This document shows, piece after piece, positions 42,682 through 49,739 of a stretch of 64,000 nucleotides of DNA. The notes beneath the pieces were generated by a model that did not search any database, had not been told where the DNA came from, and saw only the letters and a program-made list of their open reading frames with translations. Made by a program: the position numbers and the translations under genes. How positions within the stretch are numbered: position 1 is the stretch's first letter; each line of letters begins with the position of its first letter. Source of the DNA: Candidatus Gastranaerophilales bacterium (GTDB lineage Bacteria > Cyanobacteriota > Vampirovibrionia > Gastranaerophilales > Gastranaerophilaceae); NCBI GenBank assembly GCA_944325885.1, contig CALVBT010000001.1, forward strand, positions 280,037 to 344,036, read 5' to 3'.

Positions 42682-43593
42682 TTATATGTTGGCTTTTTTG
42701 CAAGAAACGCACTTGCAGTCAGCAGGTTCTGTGTGGATTGTTATTCTTGTGTTTCCCAGTGCGTTTTCAATTTGTGATTCTAGTAAATCGCACAGTTCAT
42801 GAGCGTTTCTTACAGTCATGTTTCCGTCAACAAATATTGATATGATGATATCTTTATCTTTGCCGGCTTTTCTCGTTTTGATTTCTTTTATGCCGGCAAA
42901 CCCTTTTTCTGTATGTGATACAAGGATGTTTTTTATTGTATCTAAATCACTCTGCGGGAGTGAACCGTCAAGAATATTGTTCATCGAAGTTTTACAGATT
43001 TTTGCACCTGTGAATAATATAATCATTGCAACTATTACTGCAATAAGTGAATCTATAAAATGAAAACCCGTGTATTCTATAATAACTAAGCCAATACAAA
43101 CAGTTAAGGAGGAAAGAACATCTGTTCTTAAATGTTCTGAATCAGAATACAGTGCTATTGAATCAGTGTTTTTTGCTACAATGTGAAGATATGCGCTCAC
43201 CGCAATGTTTGTCAAAACAGAAACAAACATAACTATTATCCCGAGCGTAGAGTTGTCTATAGGTTCTACTTGTCCTGTTAGTTTTTTACCTGCTTCGTAT
43301 ATAATATACAGTGCTGCAAGTATTATCAGACAGCCTTCGACAAATCCTGCAACATCTTCATATTTTCCGTGACCGAACTGGTGGTCTTTGTCTGCTGGTT
43401 TTTCTGCTTTGTGAACAGCAAAAAGCGTAATAACAGACGCCAGAAAATCACTCGCCGAGTGAATTGCTTCTGATATTATACTCACGCTCCCTGATACAAA
43501 GCCTGTAATAAGTTTTATTATTATCAGGCACAAATTTGATGTTACGGAAAGTGACGCTGCTATTTTTTTATTGTAAAAAAGACTTTTTATCAT
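42682..43593 (-). CDS. Cation diffusion facilitator transporter
   Basis: 303-residue CDF-family exporter for divalent cations such as Zn, Mn, Fe or Co. TM2 metal site is SEAIHSASDFLAS and TM5 site is GFHFIDSLIAV. DHQFGHGKYEDVAGF is the family cytosolic loop, and the C-terminal cytoplasmic domain ends with CKCVSCKKANI, a Cys-rich tail that may bind metal. It overlaps the FliT-like gene upstream by 1 bp (TAATG). Confidence 0.92.
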   Translation of the reverse strand: MIKSLFYNKKIAASLSVTSNLCLIIIKLITGFVSGSVSIISEAIHSASDFLASVITLFAVHKAEKPADKDHQFGHGKYEDVAGFVEGCLIILAALYIIYEAGKKLTGQVEPIDNSTLGIIVMFVSVLTNIAVSAYLHIVAKNTDSIALYSDSEHLRTDVLSSLTVCIGLVIIEYTGFHFIDSLIAVIVAMIILFTGAKICKTSMNNILDGSLPQSDLDTIKNILVSHTEKGFAGIKEIKTRKAGKDKDIIISIFVDGNMTVRNAHELCDLLESQIENALGNTRITIHTEPADCKCVSCKKANI

Positions 43594-43961
43594 TATTGTG
43601 TGTAGTCCAGAATATTCCCGTTTTTCTTTTCAAAAGAGGAATATGCACTTAGTAGTTTTTTGTTTTTTACTGTTTGACTGAGTTCTTTTTTTATATCAGC
43701 ACGAAGCTCTGATAATTTTTTTATATTTTCTTTTTCTTGATTATTTATTTTTAGGCACAATTCTTTCAAACGAGAGGCATCTTCCTTTGTGTTTTTTATT
43801 CTGTCAACAAGAACCTGTGCTTCTTTTAGCAGTTGTTCTTTTTTCTTAACGTAAGTAACTATCTCTGTGTACAGTTCTCTTTCAACAAGTTGTGCAATCT
43901 GGCAGGAAATTTCTGCTATTTTTTTATATGTCAATTCAAGATTGTCTAAATCTTTGCTCAT
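43593..43961 (-). CDS. FliT/FlgN-like flagellar chaperone candidate
   Basis: 122-residue, entirely helical, coiled-coil protein with no signal or catalytic motif. It is encoded 2 bp downstream of fliS, where FliT usually lies. Helix pattern LVERELYTEIVTYVKKKEQLL and a second long helix match the size and style of FliT/FlgN export chaperones, but sequence identity is not diagnostic. It would be expected to escort FliD or hook-associated proteins. Confidence 0.65.
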   Translation of the reverse strand: MSKDLDNLELTYKKIAEISCQIAQLVERELYTEIVTYVKKKEQLLKEAQVLVDRIKNTKEDASRLKELCLKINNQEKENIKKLSELRADIKKELSQTVKNKKLLSAYSSFEKKNGNILDYTQ

Positions 43962-43963
43962 TT

Positions 43964-44455
43964 TTATATGTACTCTCCAATGTCTTTTCCTGTAGAAATT
44001 TCTTCATCTTCTTCTTCGGTTTCTTCGTTGTTGCGTTGTGTACTGTATTTGTCTACTTCGTTTTCCAGCATAGTTTGTCCAGAAGCTTTATATTGTTTTA
44101 CCGCTTCTTTCCATGTATCTCTAAGCTCTGTCATATGTTTTATAACAATATCAAGCGCGTTTTCATTTTTTCTTATGTTTGCTTCAACAAGTTGTCTGTA
44201 CATAAACTCATATAGCGCATAGAGGTTTTGTGCAAATTCTCCACCGTTTTTCATATCGAGAGTAGATTCAAATTCCGTAATAATATTTTGAACTTTTATA
44301 ATGTTATTGTGGATTTTTTCAATATCTTTTTCAGCAAAACCTTCTTTTGCCTGACGCAAAAACCTGACTGCTCCGTCATAAAGCATCAGCAGTATTTGTT
44401 CTTTTGGCGTTGTGGCAATTTGTGTTTGTCTATATTGTTTTAAATATGGATTCAT
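43964..44455 (-). CDS. fliS: Flagellin export chaperone FliS
   Basis: 163 residues. MNPYLKQYRQTQIATTPKEQ and ILLMLYDGAVRFLRQAKEG are the clear FliS signature, followed by helices through YEFMYRQLVEANIRKN and LRDTWKEAV. FliS binds the flagellin C-terminus in the cytoplasm and delivers it to the flagellar export gate. A Glu-rich tail (EETEEEDEE) extends beyond the usual length of about 125-135. First gene of the fliS-fliT-like-CDF chain. Confidence 0.94.
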   Translation of the reverse strand: MNPYLKQYRQTQIATTPKEQILLMLYDGAVRFLRQAKEGFAEKDIEKIHNNIIKVQNIITEFESTLDMKNGGEFAQNLYALYEFMYRQLVEANIRKNENALDIVIKHMTELRDTWKEAVKQYKASGQTMLENEVDKYSTQRNNEETEEEDEEISTGKDIGEYI

Positions 44456-44516
44456 AGGCTGTTCTCTTATAATAAATTTAGCATATTAATTTATATAAGT
44501 CTATCAATTATAGATA

Positions 44517-46760
44517 CTACATTTGTTTAAGTTCAGCCAAATTCGGATCAAGAAGTCTTCTGCCTACATTGTCAAATTGAATTGAACACAGTGTGCGTTT
44601 TCCATATTTGAATAGCTCTTCGACAACCCCTCTGCCGTATTTTTCGTGGTAGACTATATTGCCTTCACCGACTTTTATATTTTCGTCTGTCGGGGCTTTG
44701 TCATCGAGTTCGGTTTTGTATATCGGTATACCGGAAACATTTTCTTCCTGTTTTATATCAAGAAAATCATTATTGTTATTTTCTTCAAATTCTTCTTGAG
44801 GTTCTTCATCATTTATTAAAAAATCTTCTTGAGAATCAGCCTGTTCGGATTGTTCCGTTTGTTCACTGTTTTCAGTGTCATCAAGTTTCAATTCCGGTTC
44901 AGGTAATGGTTCTTCCGCCATAAGTTCTTCTAACGGGTCAAAATCATCAAGAATATTGAGATCCTCTTCTTCAAGAGCCGGTACATCTTCTGAAAGATCT
45001 AAGAGAGATGCTTCTTGTTCAGGTTCTGCTGTTTCTTGTGGCTGCTCTGATTCGTTGTTTAAATCATCCAGCAAATCAAGATCGCTGTCCTCAAGCATAT
45101 CATTGTAGTTGACTTCTTCATCAGGTGCTGCTTCTGTTTCGGCCTCTAATTCAGGTTCTTCCGAAATTTCTTCTTCTGCGTCATTTGAAGATGTGTCGGC
45201 ATAGAACATCTGGTCAACGTCTTTTGCAATCTCCTGTTCGAGGGATTCTTCAAAAATATTTTTTAACTCGCTGGATTCTTCGTTTACTTCTTCCAGCTCA
45301 GGCAAGTCTTCTAACAACTCAAGGCCGTCTTCTTCCGGTGAAAGCAGTTCAACTTCTTCCACCTTGTGTTCGTCGTCGTCAGTTATTGCCTCAAGTTCGT
45401 CTATAATCTCTTCTTCTTTGATTTCTGCCGGTTCAGATTCTTGCAGTGAAATTTGTTCTTCTGCAGCAGTATTTATAGAAGCAGTATCTTGATTGTTATC
45501 CTCTGTTGATGAAACAGCTGCAGGGAGTATATTTTCTTTTTCTTCTATGTGTTCAGGAGCTTCTTTTACTATCAGCGGTGTGTAAAAAGATGCTTCACCG
45601 GAAACAATAAATTCTTTTTGTGCAAGTTTTAGCAGAAAAGAATTGTACGTAGCAAATGCACGTTGTTGTTCTTCCGGACGGAAAAGAATTAAGTTTTGGG
45701 CAACAGCTTTTATTGCAGATGCATAGTCATAATCGTATTTTGATATTATGACTGGTCTGATATTTTCTGCTTTTGCGATTTTGTTTAGAATTTGTTTGTC
45801 TGTGTATTCTTCAGAGGCTTTAAACACAAGATAAAAACCGTCGTCTATGCAATTTACAACAAATGCCAGAGCCTCTTTCTGCCAGTTTGTGCTGATGTTT
45901 GTCGCTTTCAGTACAGTCACTACATTGTTTTTTATTGACTGTTCAAGAGCATCTATTTCCTCTTGTTTTGAGGCAAAGATGTTTGTCTGGTGATATTTTA
46001 AAAGTTTGTTTCTAAAAAGTATCACACCTACGGATTTGTCTGTTTCATATATTTCATTTACAACAGACAAAAGCGTGTCAAAAGGAATGTATCCTGTATC
46101 AATAGAATCAATGTAGTCTTGAATTTCTAAAATAATGTCCTGAACAATTGTTTTTTGCTCAACTGTCAGACCGGTCAGGTCGTTTTCGTATATATAATTG
46201 AGCGTATTGTTATCAATCGGCAGCTTGAATTCTTTCCCGAGTTCCAGAATATTTGCATCCGTATACTCTGCAGCGTTTTCAAAATCTATAATTAGAGTTT
46301 TTTGCTTTTTCTCATTATTAAAAGCCGTGATTTTTTCAACAAGCTTTTGTGCCTCATCCTGCCTGTCTGCTTGAATATACAGATATTTGTCCAGAAGTGA
46401 TGAATTGAGTTCAAGACAGCAGTTTGATGTATTTGTTAATTGTCCGAGATTTATTGTTTTTGCACCGTTTGCAAAAATTTTGTTCAATACATCAGCCGGT
46501 GTTTTTTGTATTTTTGCATCCAGTGCAGGTGTGTATCCGCTATATGTTGACGGAATGTTTTGTTCTGACAAATCCAGTGAAAATTTTAAAATAGCGCAGT
46601 TTGTATTTTCTTTGCTCGTAGATTCTATAGAAACTACCTGAGAAAGTAATTTTTGATTTGTGTCATCAATAGTCAAAAAATCTGATAATACCAGCGGAAA
46701 ATCTGCAGGCTGGTAATATAATTTTGCTAAGCTATTTTTGATTTCAACTAATTTCATCAA
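44517..46760 (-). CDS. Degenerate HerA-like ATPase fold with acidic linker and UvrD-type Tudor tail
   Basis: 747 residues. The first 100 resemble the HAS-barrel of HerA/FtsK-family ATPases (ILKFSLDL, YSGYTPALDAKI, then NLGQL). The position where a Walker A would be expected reads YLYIQADRQDEAQKL, without G-x4-GK(S/T). A Walker-B-like strand TLIIDFENAAEY follows, and FIVSGEASFYTPLIV resembles the HerA C-terminus. Residues about 405-695 are extremely Glu/Asp-rich and likely disordered. The last 50 residues (IVYHEKYGRGVVEEL to LLDPNLAELKQM) match the Tudor-like tail of UvrD/PcrA helicases, which binds RNA polymerase. The domain reading is mine and needs structure prediction. Confidence 0.6.
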   Translation of the reverse strand: MMKLVEIKNSLAKLYYQPADFPLVLSDFLTIDDTNQKLLSQVVSIESTSKENTNCAILKFSLDLSEQNIPSTYSGYTPALDAKIQKTPADVLNKIFANGAKTINLGQLTNTSNCCLELNSSLLDKYLYIQADRQDEAQKLVEKITAFNNEKKQKTLIIDFENAAEYTDANILELGKEFKLPIDNNTLNYIYENDLTGLTVEQKTIVQDIILEIQDYIDSIDTGYIPFDTLLSVVNEIYETDKSVGVILFRNKLLKYHQTNIFASKQEEIDALEQSIKNNVVTVLKATNISTNWQKEALAFVVNCIDDGFYLVFKASEEYTDKQILNKIAKAENIRPVIISKYDYDYASAIKAVAQNLILFRPEEQQRAFATYNSFLLKLAQKEFIVSGEASFYTPLIVKEAPEHIEEKENILPAAVSSTEDNNQDTASINTAAEEQISLQESEPAEIKEEEIIDELEAITDDDEHKVEEVELLSPEEDGLELLEDLPELEEVNEESSELKNIFEESLEQEIAKDVDQMFYADTSSNDAEEEISEEPELEAETEAAPDEEVNYNDMLEDSDLDLLDDLNNESEQPQETAEPEQEASLLDLSEDVPALEEEDLNILDDFDPLEELMAEEPLPEPELKLDDTENSEQTEQSEQADSQEDFLINDEEPQEEFEENNNNDFLDIKQEENVSGIPIYKTELDDKAPTDENIKVGEGNIVYHEKYGRGVVEELFKYGKRTLCSIQFDNVGRRLLDPNLAELKQM

Positions 46761-46791
46761 TTAATGTACCGGATATTTTATATTTTCGTAA

Positions 46792-47046
46792 CTACTGGCA
46801 TACTTCTTCTTGAAGAGCAATTGAAGCAATCTGATTGGACATAATTGCCACTTTTTTAATAGGGCCTGTAGGTTCTTTTTCGATAAGTTTTCCTACAGCA
46901 CTTTGTGTTTTTATGAGAGGCAGAATTTCATCAAAAACTGCTCTGGGGTCTTCAAAATATAAAACCATAGGAGCTGATGCACCTTTTAAAAACACTAATA
47001 ACGCCAATCTTGTTTTGAATTGCTGCGGCGGAAATTGCTGAGCCAT
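46792..47046 (-). CDS. Small conserved-looking hypothetical protein
   Basis: 84 residues beginning MAQQFPPQQFKTRLALLVF, with a central SAPMVLYFEDPRAVFDEILP and a helical C-terminus ending in Cys-Gln. Not recognised. No membrane helix or signal peptide. A GGAG-type Shine-Dalgarno precedes the ATG, and it lies 31 bp upstream of the HerA-like gene on the same strand, so they may be co-transcribed. Confidence 0.68.
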   Translation of the reverse strand: MAQQFPPQQFKTRLALLVFLKGASAPMVLYFEDPRAVFDEILPLIKTQSAVGKLIEKEPTGPIKKVAIMSNQIASIALQEEVCQ

Positions 47047-47111
47047 AATTTTTCTCCTTAAATCCTCTATATATTATATTAATTTAAGTCAAATATCGCA
47101 AAATAGCAATA

Positions 47112-47693
47112 TTAAAATTCTATACCCTTTCTCGCTTGCACTCCTTTATCCCAATAGTGTTTTACAGGGATAATCTCCGAAACCAGATGAGCTATATCAA
47201 TGATTTCCTGTTTTGCGTTTCTTCCTGTCAAAACTATTTCCATCTCATCAGGCTTGTTTTGCAGAACATCGAGCATCTCCTGCAAATCAATAAGATTCAA
47301 ATCAATGGCTATATTAGCTTCATCAAGGATAATAAGCTGGTATTCATCATTTTTTATAGCCTCTTTAGCTATTTGCCATCCTTTTTGTATTTGTTTTTTA
47401 TCGGCGTCTGAAATGTTTGTTGAATATACGATTCTATCAAGACCTGCCTGTACAATTTTTACTTTGTCTTTTAAATCAGGGCATAATTGAGAAAATGATA
47501 TCAGCTCTCCATAGTCGTTTCCGCCTTTTGTAAACATTACAATAAGCACACGCCATCCTCTGCCTAATGCTCTCATTGCAAGCCCCAGTGAAGCTGTTGT
47601 TTTTCCCTTGCCGTTGCCGGTATAAACCTGAATGTAGCCGTGCTGTAAAAATTCCGGATTGTATAGTTTATTATTGTCGTCACACGTAGTCAT
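47112..47693 (-). CDS. cobO: Cob(I)yrinic acid a,c-diamide/corrinoid adenosyltransferase
   Basis: CobO/BtuR-type ATP:corrinoid adenosyltransferase, 193 residues. P-loop GNGKGKTTASLGLAMRALG near residue 26, VLIVMFTKGG, and the Walker-B region LIILDEANIAIDLNLI with IVLTGRNA are typical. It converts cob(I)alamin to adenosylcobalamin for B12-dependent mutases or reductases. No other cobalamin genes are in the window, so salvage rather than synthesis is likely. Confidence 0.94.
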   Translation of the reverse strand: MTTCDDNNKLYNPEFLQHGYIQVYTGNGKGKTTASLGLAMRALGRGWRVLIVMFTKGGNDYGELISFSQLCPDLKDKVKIVQAGLDRIVYSTNISDADKKQIQKGWQIAKEAIKNDEYQLIILDEANIAIDLNLIDLQEMLDVLQNKPDEMEIVLTGRNAKQEIIDIAHLVSEIIPVKHYWDKGVQARKGIEF

Positions 47694-47789
47694 TATTTGC
47701 CGGCTGCTTTCCTTTTAATAATTTGAAAATTATTATAATGTTAAATTACACGGGTGTAAAGAATAATATGCTACCAAGCAGTTTTTGAG

Positions 47790-47795
47790 TATAAT
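47790..47795 (+). promoter_or_regulatory. -10 box directly before the 5-formyl-THF ligase start
   Basis: TATAAT ends 7 nt before the ATG at 47803, so transcription should start at or next to the start codon. No Shine-Dalgarno is present. The -35 is weak (TATGCT at 17-bp spacing). Confidence 0.45.
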
Positions 47796-47802
47796 TTTTA
47801 TT

Positions 47803-48387
47803 ATGAAAGCTTTAAAAAATGAGATGAGAGCAAGAGCAAAACTAATCAGGGCAGGTTTGGATTATGCTTCAGAATCAGCTGTAATTTGCGGCCTTATTTC
47901 ACGTTGGGACGTTTTTCAAAAAGCAAAAAATATTATGCTGTTTTATCCTATAGGGTCAGAGTGTTCTCTTTTACCCTTGTTGAGTTTTGAGGATAAAAAT
48001 TTCTTTTTTCCGGTCGTCAAAGGGGATAATATGTTCCCTGTAAAATATGATAAAGAATCAGGCTTTGTTAAAGGTGCATTCGGAATAAATGAGCCTGCAG
48101 GAAATGAATCAGTAGATATCAAGAAGCTTGATATTGTTTTTGTCCCTGCTCTTGCTGTTGATTTGAAGGGTTATAGACTCGGCTACGGGAAAGGGTATTA
48201 TGACAGGTTTTTAAATTTGCTAAACAAAAACTGCAGCAGGATTGTTCCAATATTTTCAGAACTTATATTTGAGTCTGTCCCTGTTGAATCACATGATTTG
48301 GCTGTTGATGCTATTGTCAGCAGCAAGGGTGTTATTCACTGCCCTTCAAGTAATTTGGCCTGCCAAGATCAAGTACATCACAGATAA
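47803..48387 (+). CDS. 5-formyltetrahydrofolate cyclo-ligase
   Basis: MTHFS family (YgfA/FAU1), converting 5-formyl-THF to 5,10-methenyl-THF with ATP. 194 residues from ATG 47803. N-terminal basic helix (KNEMRARAKLIRAG), YPIGSECSLLPLL, and the signature PALAVDLKGYRLGYGKGYYDRFL are present. An upstream TTG at 47785 is unlikely because it overlaps the -10 box. The 3' end overlaps the convergent hypothetical gene by 56 bp, unusually long for this window. Confidence 0.92.
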   Translation: MKALKNEMRARAKLIRAGLDYASESAVICGLISRWDVFQKAKNIMLFYPIGSECSLLPLLSFEDKNFFFPVVKGDNMFPVKYDKESGFVKGAFGINEPAGNESVDIKKLDIVFVPALAVDLKGYRLGYGKGYYDRFLNLLNKNCSRIVPIFSELIFESVPVESHDLAVDAIVSSKGVIHCPSSNLACQDQVHHR

Positions 48388-48772
48388 GATATTTTATTCC
48401 GTATATTACAAGACCTGCACCGAATATCTTGGAGTGTTTTTTTGATAACAATGCCCCTGTTGCCAGAGATGCAGGTATGATATCTGATGCCATTTGTTCA
48501 AAAGCACCTTTTACATAACCTGTGACCGCATGGAATTTATCCGGCAGGTTCCAGTCAGCATTACTCAGAAAATATTTGTCTTTTAGTTTGCTGGTTGTGG
48601 GATTAAGGTCATCTACACGTCTTGAACGCATATAAAGTTTAGTCAGCCTTTCGGACGACGTCATTTTTACATGTTCTTCAGAATGCTTTTTCCCGACATC
48701 GTGAGCATTGTACAAAACCATGCCCGCTGTCAGACCGCCTGCGATTTTTGATGCTACATTCCATTTATTCAT
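48332..48772 (-). CDS. Hypothetical protein with Gly/Ala-rich hydrophobic segments
   Basis: 146 residues, unrecognised. It has an N-terminal hydrophobic stretch (VASKIAGGLTAGMVLYNAHD), a basic polar middle, then two short hydrophobic stretches (ASLATGALLS and IFGAGLVIYGIKYLI). Possibly membrane associated. It lies 12 bp downstream of the 48785 gene on the same strand and its last 56 bp are antisense to the MTHFS gene end. Confidence 0.68.
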   Translation of the reverse strand: MNKWNVASKIAGGLTAGMVLYNAHDVGKKHSEEHVKMTSSERLTKLYMRSRRVDDLNPTTSKLKDKYFLSNADWNLPDKFHAVTGYVKGAFEQMASDIIPASLATGALLSKKHSKIFGAGLVIYGIKYLICDVLDLGRPNYLKGSE

Positions 48773-48784
48773 TTTGTGGCCTTT

Positions 48785-49561
48785 TTATTTCTTTTCTGTA
48801 GTTTGTGTCTTTTCTTTTGGTGGATTGTTGTCTACCACTTTTACTGTCTGTCCTGCTGTTTTTAGTGCTGCATCTGCTGCATCCAGTGCGTCCAGTCCGT
48901 AGCCTGTGTTGGATTGTTGAATTTGAGCAAGCAGCTGTTGTGTAAACGCATCTCCCTGCGCCCATCCGTTTTGTAATATTCCAAGGCCTACCATTTTGAC
49001 GTTAGAATATTTGCTCTGCAATGTCAAATTCAATAATGCTGTTAATGCAGGATCATTTTTTCTAGATTCATCTTCTCTGAATCTTTTCATAAGTTCTTTT
49101 GCACCCATTAATTTAATATCCGGGTTGTCATTTCTTATGTAATTTTCAAGAGTTTTTATATAATCATCCGTTAAAAGAACAATATCTTTTTTAGGTTTTT
49201 CTTTTTCTTCTGTTTTGCCGCCATTCAAGCTTGCAGCCCCTACAGGAACTGTCGGTGCGGGATATGTTGGGCCATTGTAAACAGGGCCGTTGTATTGCGG
49301 CGGATTTAGATAATAACTTTTGTCATAAGCCTGTGTAGGTGCTGGTGCCTGAGTTGTATTGTATGTGTTATTAATGTTTGCACCGTTAGGATTTACGGAT
49401 GCACCAAGAATATTTATTGTGACTCCGCTTGCACCTGCAGGTATGGAGTTTGCTCCTCCTGTTCCAATATTGAAAGTAGCACCTGTCGCAGTTTGATTGT
49501 TCTGCGCAGGAATCGTCTGTGTTTGTATTTGAGGTTTGTAACCTACTGGATAATTTTGCAT
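48785..49561 (-). CDS. Hypothetical protein with Gln/Asn/Thr/Pro-rich N-terminus and helical repeat C-terminus
   Basis: 258 residues, unrecognised. Residues 1-110 are low complexity and rich in Asn, Gln, Thr, Pro and Tyr (for example GYKPQIQTQTIPAQNNQ). Residues about 125-235 form helices (IKLMGAKELMKRFRED, DPALTALLNLTLQSKYSNVK, MVGLGILQNGW) suggestive of HEAT-like repeats. The tail is Lys/Glu-rich. No signal peptide. Operon with the 48332 gene, and divergent from the EF-hand gene. Confidence 0.7.
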   Translation of the reverse strand: MQNYPVGYKPQIQTQTIPAQNNQTATGATFNIGTGGANSIPAGASGVTINILGASVNPNGANINNTYNTTQAPAPTQAYDKSYYLNPPQYNGPVYNGPTYPAPTVPVGAASLNGGKTEEKEKPKKDIVLLTDDYIKTLENYIRNDNPDIKLMGAKELMKRFREDESRKNDPALTALLNLTLQSKYSNVKMVGLGILQNGWAQGDAFTQQLLAQIQQSNTGYGLDALDAADAALKTAGQTVKVVDNNPPKEKTQTTEKK

Positions 49562-49739
49562 ACTTTCACCTTACACTTTTCTGTATATATAAACGTAATT
49601 TCTTTTAGATAAGTGCTATTTTTAATCTTTTTGTAACAAAAAATTAACATTTGAATATTTATACTAAAGTTTATATAAACAAATGTCGAATAGTTGGTTA
49701 CAGGGAAAATTAATTAATAATGAAAAGGAGTATTAGAAA

